Positions 23,149 through 31,533 are shown, counted from the first letter of the stretch. The stretch is 39,705 nt of DNA from Sanguibacter suaedae (GCF_016342785.1 NZ_JAEINH010000016.1:1-39705); one strand, 5' to 3'. Notes: a model not told the origin generated them from the sequence alone. Program-made: numbers and translations.

Positions 23149-24956
23149 TGCGGGTCATGGCACAGATGGCGATGGTCATGAACCTCGACAAGTGCATCGG
23201 GTGCCACACGTGCTCGGTCACCTGCAAGCAGGCGTGGACCAACCGCACGGGCACCGAGTACGTGTGGTTCAACAACGTCGAGACGCGTCCGGGCCAGGGG
23301 TACCCGCGGACGTACGAGGACCAGGACAAGTGGCAGGGTGGGTGGACCCTCACCAAGCGGGGGCGGCTGCAGCTCAAGGCGGGCGGGAGGCTCAAGAACC
23401 TCTTCACGATCTTCGCGAGCCCCAAGCAGCCGTCGCTCGACGAGTACTACGAGCCCTGGACCTACGACTACGAGAACCTCACGGACGCCCCGCTCCAGGA
23501 GCACACGCCCGTCGCCCGCCCCAAGTCGCTCATCAGCGGCGAGGACATGCAGGTGCGGTGGAGCGCCAACTGGGACGACGACCTCGGTGGCTCCCCGGAG
23601 CTGACCAAGGCGGACCCGGTCCTCGCGAAGGTCTCGGACAAGGTGAGGCTCGAGTTCGAGCAGACCTTCATGTTCTACCTGCCGCGCATCTGCGAGCACT
23701 GCCTCAACCCGTCGTGCGCGGCGTCCTGCCCCTCGGGCGCGATCTACAAGCGCTCCGAGGACGGCATCGTCCTCGTCGACCAGGACCAGTGCCGCGGGTG
23801 GCGCAAGTGCGTCACCGGGTGCCCGTACAAGAAGGTCTACTTCAACCACAAGACGGGCAAGGCCGAGAAGTGCACGTTCTGCTTCCCCCGCATCGAGGTG
23901 GGGCTGCCCACCGTGTGCTCGGAGACGTGCGTGGGGCGTCTGCGGTACATCGGGCTCGTCCTCTACGACGCCGACCGCGTCCTCGAGGCCGCGTCCGTCA
24001 CGGACGAGCGCGAGCTGCTCGCCTCCCAGCGGCGCGTCTTCCTCGACCCGAACGACCCCGAGGTGCAGCGTGAGGCCGAGCGGGCCGGGATCGCGAGGGA
24101 CTGGGTGGAGGCCGCGCAGCGGTCCCCGATCTGGGCCCTCATCAACACGTACGAGGTGGCGCTGCCGCTGCACCCCGAGTACCGCACGCTGCCGATGGTC
24201 TGGTACATCCCGCCGCTGTCGCCCGTCGTGGACGTCGTGGGCGAGACGGGGGAGGACTCCGAGGACTCCGGGAACCTCTTCGCAGCCATCGACGCCCTGC
24301 GGATCCCCGTCGAGTATCTCGCGGAGCTCTTCACCGCAGGTGACGTCGAACCGGTGAACGCGGTCCTCAAGCGCCTCGCCGCCATGCGTTCCTACATGCG
24401 CGACCTCAACATGGGGCGCCCCGGCAACCCGGCCATCCCGGAGGCGGTGGGCATGGACGAGGCCACCATGTACGAGATGTACCGCCTGCTCGCGCTCGCG
24501 AAGTACGACGAGCGGTACGTCATCCCCGCCGCCCACGCCGAGCAGGCCCACGGGCTCGAGGAGCTCGCCACCGAGTGCAGCCTCGACTACGACGGCGGGC
24601 CCGGGATGGGCGGGTCGGGCCCGTTCGGCGAGGGCTCCGGGAACGGGTACAACGACCCCATCGCGGTGGAGAACTTCCACATGCTCCAGCAGCGGCAGAC
24701 CACCGACACGGTCGCCGACCCGGCCACCCGGAAGGCCCGGGTGAACCTCCTCAGCTGGGACGGCAAGGGGGCACCCGCCGGCCTCTTCCCGCCGAAGGCG
24801 CAGGACGCGGGGCTCCAGGAGCCCGACCCCACCCCGTCGGAGGCGCTCGTCCAGCCGCGACCGGCCGGGGGGAGCGCAGCGGGGCCCGCGGGAGCAGGGA
24901 CCGACCCCGCTGACGTCTCCGACGGCGGCGGGCCCGTCGACGGAGGGACGCGGTGA
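23148..24956 (+). CDS. narH: Respiratory nitrate reductase beta subunit NarH
   Basis: The 602-residue protein carries the Fe-S wire from NarI to NarG. Four cysteine groups are visible: 16/19/22/26, 182/185/190/194, 215/221/225 and 242/245/257/261. In the third group Trp218 replaces a Cys, the hallmark of the [3Fe-4S] cluster. The ATG overlaps the narG stop (TGATG) and has CAGGAGG upstream. It is longer than E. coli NarH (512 residues) because of a Gly/Pro/Ala-rich C-terminal tail of about 80 residues that looks unstructured. Its stop overlaps the narJ GTG (GTGA). Confidence 0.97.
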   Translation: MRVMAQMAMVMNLDKCIGCHTCSVTCKQAWTNRTGTEYVWFNNVETRPGQGYPRTYEDQDKWQGGWTLTKRGRLQLKAGGRLKNLFTIFASPKQPSLDEYYEPWTYDYENLTDAPLQEHTPVARPKSLISGEDMQVRWSANWDDDLGGSPELTKADPVLAKVSDKVRLEFEQTFMFYLPRICEHCLNPSCAASCPSGAIYKRSEDGIVLVDQDQCRGWRKCVTGCPYKKVYFNHKTGKAEKCTFCFPRIEVGLPTVCSETCVGRLRYIGLVLYDADRVLEAASVTDERELLASQRRVFLDPNDPEVQREAERAGIARDWVEAAQRSPIWALINTYEVALPLHPEYRTLPMVWYIPPLSPVVDVVGETGEDSEDSGNLFAAIDALRIPVEYLAELFTAGDVEPVNAVLKRLAAMRSYMRDLNMGRPGNPAIPEAVGMDEATMYEMYRLLALAKYDERYVIPAAHAEQAHGLEELATECSLDYDGGPGMGGSGPFGEGSGNGYNDPIAVENFHMLQQRQTTDTVADPATRKARVNLLSWDGKGAPAGLFPPKAQDAGLQEPDPTPSEALVQPRPAGGSAAGPAGAGTDPADVSDGGGPVDGGTR

Positions 24957-25639
24957 ACCGCGTCGCGCGTGCGGCTGCGGCGCGGGCCGCGGCGACGCGG
25001 GAGCACGCCGTCGTCCACAAGGTCGCCGCGATGGTCCTCGACTACCCGTCGCCCGAGCTCGTCGAGGCCGTCCCGCGGCTGCGGCACGCGCTCGACGGGC
25101 TCGGGCCGCGGTCGGCGCACCTGACCGTGCCCTTCGACGCGCTCCTCGAGCACCTGGAGGGCAGCCGCGCCACGGAGCTCGAGGCCGAGTACGTGCGGAC
25201 CTTCGACCTCGCCCGACGTCGTTCGCTCTACCTCACGTACTACGCGTACGGGGACACCCGCAAACGTGGTGTGGCGCTCGTGGAGTTCAAGCAGGCGTTC
25301 GCCGGTGTGGGCTACGAGCTCGCCGCCGACGAGCTCCCCGACCACCTCGCCGTCGTGCTCGAGCTGGGGTCCACGGGCGAGCCCGCCGCCCAGGAAGCGG
25401 CGATGCGCCTCCTCCTCGCGCACCGCGCGGGACTGGAGCTGCTGAGGCTCGCGCTCCTCGACGCGGGGTCTCCCTACGCGGGTGCCGTCGTCGCCGTCTG
25501 CGCGACGCTGCCCCCGCTGGTGGGGAAGGACCGGGAGGCCGTCGCCCGCCTCGCCGCCGAGGGACCTCCCGGCGAGGAGGTCGGCCTCGAGCCGTTCGCG
25601 CCACCGTCGTACATGCCGGACACAGGAGCCCGCCGATGA
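24953..25639 (+). CDS. narJ: Nitrate reductase molybdenum cofactor assembly chaperone NarJ
   Basis: The 228-residue protein is the TorD-type helical chaperone that holds apo-NarGH while the Mo cofactor and clusters are inserted. Family elements are VLDYPSPELVEAVPRL, the YVRTFDLARRRSLYLTYY segment and GDTRKRGVALVEFKQAF. GTG at 24953 overlaps the narH stop by four bases and the 3' end overlaps the narI ATG by four bases, indicating translational coupling. Confidence 0.95.
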   Translation: MNRVARAAAARAAATREHAVVHKVAAMVLDYPSPELVEAVPRLRHALDGLGPRSAHLTVPFDALLEHLEGSRATELEAEYVRTFDLARRRSLYLTYYAYGDTRKRGVALVEFKQAFAGVGYELAADELPDHLAVVLELGSTGEPAAQEAAMRLLLAHRAGLELLRLALLDAGSPYAGAVVAVCATLPPLVGKDREAVARLAAEGPPGEEVGLEPFAPPSYMPDTGARR

Positions 25640-26397
25640 CCACCACCACCGACACGGTCCTCTGGGTCGTCGTCCCGTACGTCTGCCTCGCGTTCTTCGT
25701 GCTCGGGCACGTGTGGCGGTACCGCTACGACAAGTTCGGGTGGACGACCCGGTCCTCCCAGCTCTACGAGTCGCGGCTCCTGCGCTGGGCGAGCCCCATG
25801 TTCCACTTCGGGATCCTCGCCGTGTTCCTCGGCCACGTCATGGGACTCGGCATCCCCAAGTCCTGGACGGAGGCCGTGGGCATGAGCGCCGAGCTCTACC
25901 ACTTCCTCGCCGTGAGCATCGGCGCGGTGGCGGGGGTGTGCACCGTTCTCGGCCTCGCGCTCCTCATCTACCGGCGGCGCACCGTCGGACCCGTGTTCCG
26001 GGCCACCACCCGCATGGACAAGGTCATGTACCTCATGCTCGCCGTCGTGATCTTCCTGGGCATGTGGAACACGATCGCCGGCTCGATCCTCAACCTCGGC
26101 GGGCACTACGACTACCGGGACGGCGTGTCCGTGTGGTTCCGCGGCATCTTCCGGTTCGACCTCCACCCCGAGCTCATGGCCGACGCGCCCATCGGGTTCC
26201 AGCTCCACGGCATGAGCGCCATGCTGCTCTTCGCCGTGTGGCCGTTCACCCGGCTCGTCCACGTGTTCAGCGCTCCGGTCGGGTACATGTGGCGCCCGTA
26301 CGTCGTGTACCGGTCGCGGTCCGACCGGCTCGGGTCGCGCCAGGGCCGTCCCGGCTGGGACCGGGTCGAGCGCCAGGAACCGACGCGGCGCCGCTGA
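25636..26397 (+). CDS. narI: Respiratory nitrate reductase gamma subunit NarI (cytochrome b)
   Basis: The 253-residue membrane protein has five hydrophobic segments. Heme-ligand histidines sit at 57 and 67 (FHFGILAVFLGHVMG) and at 191 and 209 (QLHGMSAM, RLVHVFSAP). These match E. coli NarI His56/66/187/205. It takes electrons from menaquinol and passes them to NarH. The ATG overlaps the narJ stop (ATGA). The C-terminus is Arg-rich and cytoplasmic. It is the last nar gene before the diguanylate cyclase. Confidence 0.97.
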   Translation: MTTTTDTVLWVVVPYVCLAFFVLGHVWRYRYDKFGWTTRSSQLYESRLLRWASPMFHFGILAVFLGHVMGLGIPKSWTEAVGMSAELYHFLAVSIGAVAGVCTVLGLALLIYRRRTVGPVFRATTRMDKVMYLMLAVVIFLGMWNTIAGSILNLGGHYDYRDGVSVWFRGIFRFDLHPELMADAPIGFQLHGMSAMLLFAVWPFTRLVHVFSAPVGYMWRPYVVYRSRSDRLGSRQGRPGWDRVERQEPTRRR

Positions 26398-26471
26398 CCT
26401 CGACGCGCGTCCCCGGCCCGGGAACGGGCAGGTCCCTCACTCCCGTGACGGACCTGCCGATGGGGTGGGCG

Positions 26472-28157
26472 ATGTCCTCCGCCCCCCGCCCCCAGCACCC
26501 AGGGCACCGCTCTGCCTCCCCGGGCTCGCGCGTCGTCCCCGGGGGCGGGGCGACACCGGCCCTCGCGGACGACTCCTCGCCCGCGGACCTGTCGCGGGTC
26601 ATGGCCGACCTCGAGTCCACGGTCGGTTTCGACTCCGAGCGGAGCCTCGACGTCGCCGACCGCGTCGAGACCCTCGCCCGCAGGCTCGGGGAGGAGACCC
26701 TCGTGTGGCGGGCACGCGTCGTGCGCGCCGACGTCCTCGAGCGCCAGGGTGCGCTCGCGGAGTCCGCGTCGCTCCTGTGGCGCGCGCACGCGTGGGCGGT
26801 CGAGGTGGGTGAGCGCCTGCTGCAGGCCCGGACGCTGAGCCTGCTCTCGTGGACGAGCCGTGACGCCGGCGACCTCGCGACGTACCTCGAGCACGCGGTG
26901 GCCGCCGTCGAGCTCCTCGACGCCGACGCCCCGGGGTCCGTGCGGTCGACGCACCTGCGTCGGCTCGCTGATGCCCTCCACGAGACGGGGTCGGGCGCCG
27001 CCGCGTACGAGCGCTATCTCGAGGCGGAGCAGATCGCCGCCGACGTCGGGGACGTCCCGCAGCAGCTGTCGGCGCTGAACAACCTCGCCTACCGACTGTC
27101 GACGGCCGGCGACGCCGACGGTGCGTGGGCGGTCATCGAGCGCCTTGGCGCCCTGAGTGACACGCACGGTGTGCCGCTCCGGTCGTCCACCCTCGACACG
27201 ATCGCCCGGATCCAGGTCCAGAGGGGTCGGTTCGTCGATGCCGAGGCGACGGCGCGGCGCGCGGTCGCGATCTACCGGGCGGGCGCGGACTGCAAGGAGA
27301 GCGACCTCCTCGCCCAGCTGCTCGTGACCCACGCGGTCACCCGGCGACACCTGGGCGACCTCGTCGGCGCGCGGCACGCCGTCGACGAGAGCCGTGGGCT
27401 GTGCGACGAGCACGGGCTCGGGTCCGTCCTTCCCGTCGTCCTCGAGGAGGAGTCCGAGGTGTTCGCGGCCGCGGGCGACTTCGAGAGCGCGTGGCGGACC
27501 TACCGGGCCTTCCACGCCGCCGAACGGGCCCAGCTCGACGACCAGCGCGAGCGCCGGGCGCGCCTGCGGCAGACCCTCTTCGAGACGGCGGAAGCGCGCC
27601 GGCGGGCCGACGTGTTCCGGGACGAGGCGCGACGCGACGCGCTCACCGGGCTCCACAACCGCAGGTACGTCGACGAGGAGCTCCAGGGTCTCGTCGACGC
27701 GAGCCGTGCCGGTGGGCCGGGTGTCGTCGTGGGCCTCGTCGACCTCGACCACTTCAAGCGGGTGAACGACACGTGCTCCCACGAGGTCGGGGACCACGTG
27801 CTGCGGCAGGTGGCGCGCCTCCTCGAGGACGCCGTCGCGTCGCCGGGCGACGGGTGCGGGCGGGGCGGCTTCGCTGCCCGGATCGGCGGCGAGGAGTTCC
27901 TCGTGGTCCTCACCGGGACGGGGACCGGTGAGGCGCTCCACCGGTTCGAGGGGCTGCGTGCGGCCGTCGCCGGGCACGACTGGCGCGGCCTCACGGGCGA
28001 CGTCCCCGTGACCGTGAGCATCGGCGTGGCGCGCGCGGGGCGCGACTCCAGGAGCGGTCTCCTGCGGCGGGCCGACGAGCGCCTCTACGAGGCGAAGCGG
28101 GCCGGCCGGGACCGGGTGGTCGTGGGGCCCGGGGGAGACGCGGGACCCGAGACCTGA
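26472..28157 (+). CDS. Diguanylate cyclase with N-terminal TPR-like repeats (GGDEF)
   Basis: The ~561-residue protein has an N-terminal all-helical region (about 40-350) built of TPR-like repeats and a coiled linker (about 350-390). A complete GGDEF domain follows: DALTGLHNRR (389-398), VDLDHFKRVND (423-433) and active-site GGEEF (472-476). It should make cyclic di-GMP from two GTP. The inhibitory RxxD site normally nine residues before GGEEF is absent, so classic product inhibition is not expected. There is no membrane segment or recognised sensor domain. The start is uncertain: ATGs at 26460, 26472 and 26601 are in frame and none has a strong ribosome site. It lies 75 bp after narI on the same strand and could be co-transcribed. 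Confidence 0.88.
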   Translation: MSSAPRPQHPGHRSASPGSRVVPGGGATPALADDSSPADLSRVMADLESTVGFDSERSLDVADRVETLARRLGEETLVWRARVVRADVLERQGALAESASLLWRAHAWAVEVGERLLQARTLSLLSWTSRDAGDLATYLEHAVAAVELLDADAPGSVRSTHLRRLADALHETGSGAAAYERYLEAEQIAADVGDVPQQLSALNNLAYRLSTAGDADGAWAVIERLGALSDTHGVPLRSSTLDTIARIQVQRGRFVDAEATARRAVAIYRAGADCKESDLLAQLLVTHAVTRRHLGDLVGARHAVDESRGLCDEHGLGSVLPVVLEEESEVFAAAGDFESAWRTYRAFHAAERAQLDDQRERRARLRQTLFETAEARRRADVFRDEARRDALTGLHNRRYVDEELQGLVDASRAGGPGVVVGLVDLDHFKRVNDTCSHEVGDHVLRQVARLLEDAVASPGDGCGRGGFAARIGGEEFLVVLTGTGTGEALHRFEGLRAAVAGHDWRGLTGDVPVTVSIGVARAGRDSRSGLLRRADERLYEAKRAGRDRVVVGPGGDAGPET

Positions 28158-28237
28158 CACGGGCGGGAGTGCGTTCGTCGCCGTGCATCTCCGTCCCGAT
28201 TCACGCTGTCGGTCGAGCGTGGTGTAGCGTTGTCCTT

Positions 28238-28317
28238 ACCGACGCGGGGTGGAGCAGCTCGGTAGCTCGCTGGGCTCATAACCCAGAGGTCGCAGGTTCA
28301 AATCCTGTCCCCGCTAC
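28238..28317 (+). repeat. 80-bp direct repeat, copy 2 (tRNA-fMet)
   Basis: Identical to 17846-17925. Flanking bases differ on both sides, so the identity is limited to the tRNA body and five bases upstream. Confidence 0.95.
28243..28316 (+). tRNA. Initiator tRNA-fMet (CAU), copy 2, CCA not encoded
   Basis: The 74-nt body is identical to copy 1, including the C1/U72 mismatch and GGG/CCC anticodon stem pairs. The discriminator A is followed by CTC instead of CCA, so the 3' end must be added enzymatically. A -10-like TAGCGT lies at 28225-28230. Confidence 0.95.
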
Positions 28318-28322
28318 TCATG

Positions 28323-28375
28323 ATGGTCTGGTCTCCAGACCATGAAGGCCCTCCGGGATCTCCTGGGGGGCCTTC
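28323..28375 (+). terminator. Tandem hairpins after tRNA-fMet copy 2
   Basis: A 9-bp perfect stem (ATGGTCTGG, loop TCT, 28323-28343) is followed directly by a longer hairpin (28344-28375). The second pairs 15 nt on each side, GAAGGCCC to GGGCCTTC at the base, with two G-U pairs near the loop. Together they probably end the tRNA transcript. Confidence 0.7.
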
Positions 28376-28430
28376 GTCGTCCCCGTGCCTCCTGAGGATG
28401 TGCCGGGTCGTGCCACAGGACCGACACCCT

Positions 28431-28443
28431 TAACCTCGGTGTC
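28431..28443 (+). promoter_or_regulatory. Possible leaderless -10 box of the SGNH hydrolase gene
   Basis: TAACCT at 28431-28436 is followed by seven bases and the ATG at 28444. No ribosome site is seen and the -35 region is weak. Confidence 0.4.
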
Positions 28444-29202
28444 ATGAGCGAAACCCGAGCCGACCGTCGCCGCCCTGTCGCCCTGTGGGCCGGTCTGATC
28501 GTCGTCGCCCTGATCCTGCTCGCCGCCGGCCTGACCTGGGCCGCGTGGGACGAAGAAGGATCGACCACGGTGACCACCGAGGGCGCGACGACCACGGCGC
28601 CTCCCGAGGAGGCGACCACCGGGCCGGCGCCCACCGAGGACGTGAGCATCGCGTTCCTCGGGGACTCGCTCACGGAGGGGGTCGGCGCGCCCCCCGAGCG
28701 CGGCTACGCGTGGCAGGTGGCCGAGGACCTGGGGTGGGAGCTCGAGCTCGTGGACGGCGTCGGGGGATCCGGCTACCTCGTCCCGGGTGCCGGGGTGCCC
28801 TTCCCGGAGCGGGTCGACGGGATCGTCGAGACCGGGGCGGACGTCGTGGTCGTGTCCGGGGGGACCAACGACATCTTCCAGGACCAGGTCGCGGCCGACG
28901 TGGCCGTCGCCGCGGAGGACGTCTTCCACGAGCTCGTCGAGCGGATGCCCGCGGCGCGGATCGTCGTCGTGGGTCCGTTCCCCGTCAACCCGCTCCTGGC
29001 GGGGATGTCCGTGGAGATGAGCGACGCCATCGAGGGTGCCGCCGACGCGGTCGGTGTCGAGTACGTGGACGCGGCCGACCTCCTCGACCGGGTCGACACG
29101 AGCCGGTGGTCGGAGTACATCAGCGAGGACGGGATCCACCCCAACGAGGAGGGGTACGACCTCATGGCGCAGCTCATCGGGGAGCGGCTCACGGCCGGCT
29201 GA
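28444..29202 (+). CDS. Membrane-anchored SGNH/GDSL hydrolase
   Basis: The 252-residue protein has a short positive N-terminus, one membrane segment (about 13-33), a Thr/Glu/Pro-rich spacer (about 38-65) and an SGNH hydrolase domain. Block I is FLGDSLTEG with nucleophile Ser75, block III is GGTND and block V is DGIHPNEEGY with the catalytic Asp and His. The family includes esterases, lipases and carbohydrate deacetylases. With xylan-degrading genes 9 kb away a carbohydrate esterase is possible, but nothing specific shows this. The membrane segment lacks a lipobox Cys, so it is an uncleaved anchor or signal peptide. Confidence 0.85.
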   Translation: MSETRADRRRPVALWAGLIVVALILLAAGLTWAAWDEEGSTTVTTEGATTTAPPEEATTGPAPTEDVSIAFLGDSLTEGVGAPPERGYAWQVAEDLGWELELVDGVGGSGYLVPGAGVPFPERVDGIVETGADVVVVSGGTNDIFQDQVAADVAVAAEDVFHELVERMPAARIVVVGPFPVNPLLAGMSVEMSDAIEGAADAVGVEYVDAADLLDRVDTSRWSEYISEDGIHPNEEGYDLMAQLIGERLTAG

Positions 29203-29230
29203 CGCACGAGCGGACCCGGCGGTGCGGGGC

Positions 29231-29242
29231 TAGGCTGCCCGC
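29231..29242 (+). promoter_or_regulatory. Possible leaderless -10 box of the SDR epimerase gene
   Basis: TAGGCT at 29231-29236 is followed by six bases and the ATG at 29243. No Shine-Dalgarno sequence is present; the upstream gene ends only 40 bp before the start. Confidence 0.4.
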
Positions 29243-30235
29243 ATGAGCGCACCCAGGGTCCTGTTCGTCGGCGGCAGCGGCGTCATCAGCTCCGCGTCGT
29301 CCCGCCTCGCCGTCGAGCGGGGGATCGACCTCCACGTCCTCAACCGCGGGGAGAGCCGGGAGCGTCCCCTCCCGGAGGGGGCGACGGTCCACCGTGCCGA
29401 CGTGCGCGACCCCGGGACCGTCCGCGAGGCCCTCGGCGGTCTCGAGTTCGACGCCGTCGTCGACTGGTTGGCGTTCACCCCCGACCACGTCCGTACGAGC
29501 ATGGACCTCTTCGGGGCGCGCACCGGGCAGTACGTGTTCATCAGCTCGGCGTCCGCGTACCAGACCCCGCCCGCGCGGGTGCCGGTCGTCGAGTCGACCC
29601 CGCTGCGGAACCCCTTCTGGCAGTACTCCCGCGACAAGATCGCGTGCGAGGACCTCCTCGTCCGGGAGTACCGCGAGCACGGGTTCCCGATGACCATCGT
29701 CCGCCCGTCGCACACCTACGACCGCACGATGGTCCCGCTCGACGGCGGCTGGACGGCCATGGAGCGGATGCGGCAGGGCAAGGAGGTCGTCGTCCACGGC
29801 GACGGCACGTCGCTGTGGACGCTGACCCACCACGAGGACTTCGCCCGCGGCCTCGTCCCGCTCCTCGGGCACCCGCGGACGCTCGGTGAGGCGTTCCACA
29901 TCACGTCCGACGACGCCCTCACCTGGGACCAGATCGTCCGCGCCCTGGCCGCCGCCGCCGGCGTGGAGCCGCGCATCGTCCACGTGCCCTCCGACGCGAT
30001 CGCTGCTGCCGACCCCGGGTGGGGCGAGGGGCTCCTCGGCGACAAGGCCCACTCGATGCTCTTCGACAACTCCAAGCTGCGCAGCGTGGTCCCGGGATTC
30101 CGGGCGACCATCCCCTTCGAGCAGGGGGCGCGGGAGATCGTCGACTGGTACGACGCGGACCCGGCGCGGCGCACCGTCGACGCACGTCTCGACAGCGTCA
30201 TGGACGACCTCGTGGGGCGGTTCCGCATCGGGTGA
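29243..30235 (+). CDS. NAD-dependent epimerase/dehydratase (extended SDR)
   Basis: The 330-residue protein begins with a Rossmann motif (RVLFVGGSGVISSASSRLA) in which the usual GGxGxxG is altered at its last Gly. It has the catalytic Ser region VFISSASAYQTPP and the YSRDK version of YxxxK. The ILRPS-like element is MTIVRPSHTYD. It resembles sugar-nucleotide or chloroplast-type RNA-binding SDR proteins; the substrate is unknown. The C-terminal part (PGFRATIPFEQGAREIVDW) fits NDP-sugar epimerase relatives. Confidence 0.85.
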   Translation: MSAPRVLFVGGSGVISSASSRLAVERGIDLHVLNRGESRERPLPEGATVHRADVRDPGTVREALGGLEFDAVVDWLAFTPDHVRTSMDLFGARTGQYVFISSASAYQTPPARVPVVESTPLRNPFWQYSRDKIACEDLLVREYREHGFPMTIVRPSHTYDRTMVPLDGGWTAMERMRQGKEVVVHGDGTSLWTLTHHEDFARGLVPLLGHPRTLGEAFHITSDDALTWDQIVRALAAAAGVEPRIVHVPSDAIAAADPGWGEGLLGDKAHSMLFDNSKLRSVVPGFRATIPFEQGAREIVDWYDADPARRTVDARLDSVMDDLVGRFRIG

Positions 30236-30248
30236 CCCGGAGCGGGCG

Positions 30249-30297
30249 TAGTCTTGACCCGTGGTTGGCGCTGCGCCGACCCGGTGAGGACGCTCCG
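30249..30297 (+). promoter_or_regulatory. Upstream region of the carboxyethylornithine synthase-like gene, with possible leaderless mini-ORF
   Basis: TAGTCT (30249-30254) is followed after six bases by a GTG (30261) that opens an eight-codon ORF ending in TGA at 30285-30287. That stop overlaps the ribosome site (GGTGAGGA) of the ATG at 30298. This would be a leaderless leader peptide handing ribosomes to the main gene. The idea rests on spacing only. Confidence 0.3.
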
Positions 30298-31533
30298 ATG
30301 ACCGAACGGTCCGTGCACGGCTCCGGCACCACTCAGGACGAGACGACGGGGACCCCCGACCGCACCCGGGGTGGCGGCCCGCTGACCCTGGGCGTGGTCG
30401 CGACCTCACGCAAGCCCGACGAACGACGGCTCCCCCTGCACCCCGAGCACCTCGTCCGCATCGATGCCGACGTCCGTGACCGGATCGTCCTGGAGACCGG
30501 CTACGGGGAGTCCTTCGGGTTCAGCGACGCGCAGCTCGCCCCGCTCGTCCGGGACATCCGGCCGCGTGCCGAGGTCGTCGCGTCGAGCGACGTCGTGCTC
30601 CTGCCGAAGCCGCAGGCGTCCGACCTCGAGGACCTTCGCCCCGGTCAGACGCTCTGGGGCTGGCCGCACTGCGTCCAGGACCCCGCGCTCACCCAGGTCG
30701 CCATCGACGAGCGCCTCACCCTCATCGCCTTCGAGGCGATGAACCACTGGGCGAGCGACGGCGGGTTCGGGCTGCACGTCTTCCACAAGAACAACGAGCT
30801 CGCCGGGTACTGCTCAGTGCTGCACGCGCTCCAGCTCACCGGGGCTACCGGGGACTACGGGCGGCCGCTGCGCGCCGTGGTCATCGGTTTCGGGGCGACG
30901 GCTCGCGGCGCGGTGACCGCGCTCAACGCGCACGGCGTGCACGACGTGCAGGTGGTGACCACGCGGGACGTCGCGGCCGTCGGGTCGCCCATCCACTCGG
31001 CGCGCATCGTCCAGCTCGATCACGACCGGTCGTCCCCGAACCACGTCGTCACCGAGCGGGGCCGTGTACCCCTCGCGACCTTCCTCGCGGAGCGTGACGT
31101 CGTCGTGAACTGCACCCTCCAGGACACCGATGCACCGCTCACCTACCTCGAGGAGTCCGACCTCCAGGCGTTCCGTCCCGGGAGCCTCGTGGTGGACGTC
31201 TCATGCGACGAGGCCATGGGCTTCGGGTGGGCGCGTCCCACGAGCTTCGCGGCCCCGGTGTTCACCGTCGGCGACCACGTGCGGTACTACGCGGTCGACC
31301 ACAGCCCGTCCTACCTGTGGGCATCGGCGACGTGGGAGCTCAGCGAGGCCCTCCTGCCCTTCCTGCGGACCGTCACCGACGGCCCGGACGCCTGGGAGAC
31401 GGACCGGACCATCGGGCGTGCCGTCGAGATCCGGGACGGGCGCGTCGTCAACCCGAGCATCCTCGCGTTCCAGGGGCGCTGCGCGGAGTTCCCGCACGCC
31501 CTGCCGGTGTCGGCCGGCGTCCCGGCAGCCTGA
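30298..31533 (+). CDS. Alanine dehydrogenase / N5-(carboxyethyl)ornithine synthase family enzyme
   Basis: The 411-residue protein belongs to the alanine dehydrogenase/transhydrogenase fold. After a ~32-residue disordered start, the N-terminal domain begins LGVVATSRKPDERRLPLHP. The NAD-binding Rossmann core is VVIGFGATARGAVTALNAHG. The motif FEAMNHWASDGGFGLHVFHKNNELAGYCS is typical of proteins annotated as N5-(carboxyethyl)ornithine synthase, which makes N5-(L-1-carboxyethyl)-L-ornithine from ornithine and pyruvate with NADPH. Substrate in this organism is unproven. The ATG at 30298 has GGTGAGGA eight bases upstream. It converges on the alcohol dehydrogenase gene with a 21-bp gap. Confidence 0.82.
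   Translation: MTERSVHGSGTTQDETTGTPDRTRGGGPLTLGVVATSRKPDERRLPLHPEHLVRIDADVRDRIVLETGYGESFGFSDAQLAPLVRDIRPRAEVVASSDVVLLPKPQASDLEDLRPGQTLWGWPHCVQDPALTQVAIDERLTLIAFEAMNHWASDGGFGLHVFHKNNELAGYCSVLHALQLTGATGDYGRPLRAVVIGFGATARGAVTALNAHGVHDVQVVTTRDVAAVGSPIHSARIVQLDHDRSSPNHVVTERGRVPLATFLAERDVVVNCTLQDTDAPLTYLEESDLQAFRPGSLVVDVSCDEAMGFGWARPTSFAAPVFTVGDHVRYYAVDHSPSYLWASATWELSEALLPFLRTVTDGPDAWETDRTIGRAVEIRDGRVVNPSILAFQGRCAEFPHALPVSAGVPAA

Noticed and set aside
17851-28316. Prophage or integrative element between the two tRNAs
   Set aside because: No integrase, excisionase, phage or transfer gene is present; all genes are standard nar genes and a GGDEF protein, and base composition does not look different by eye.
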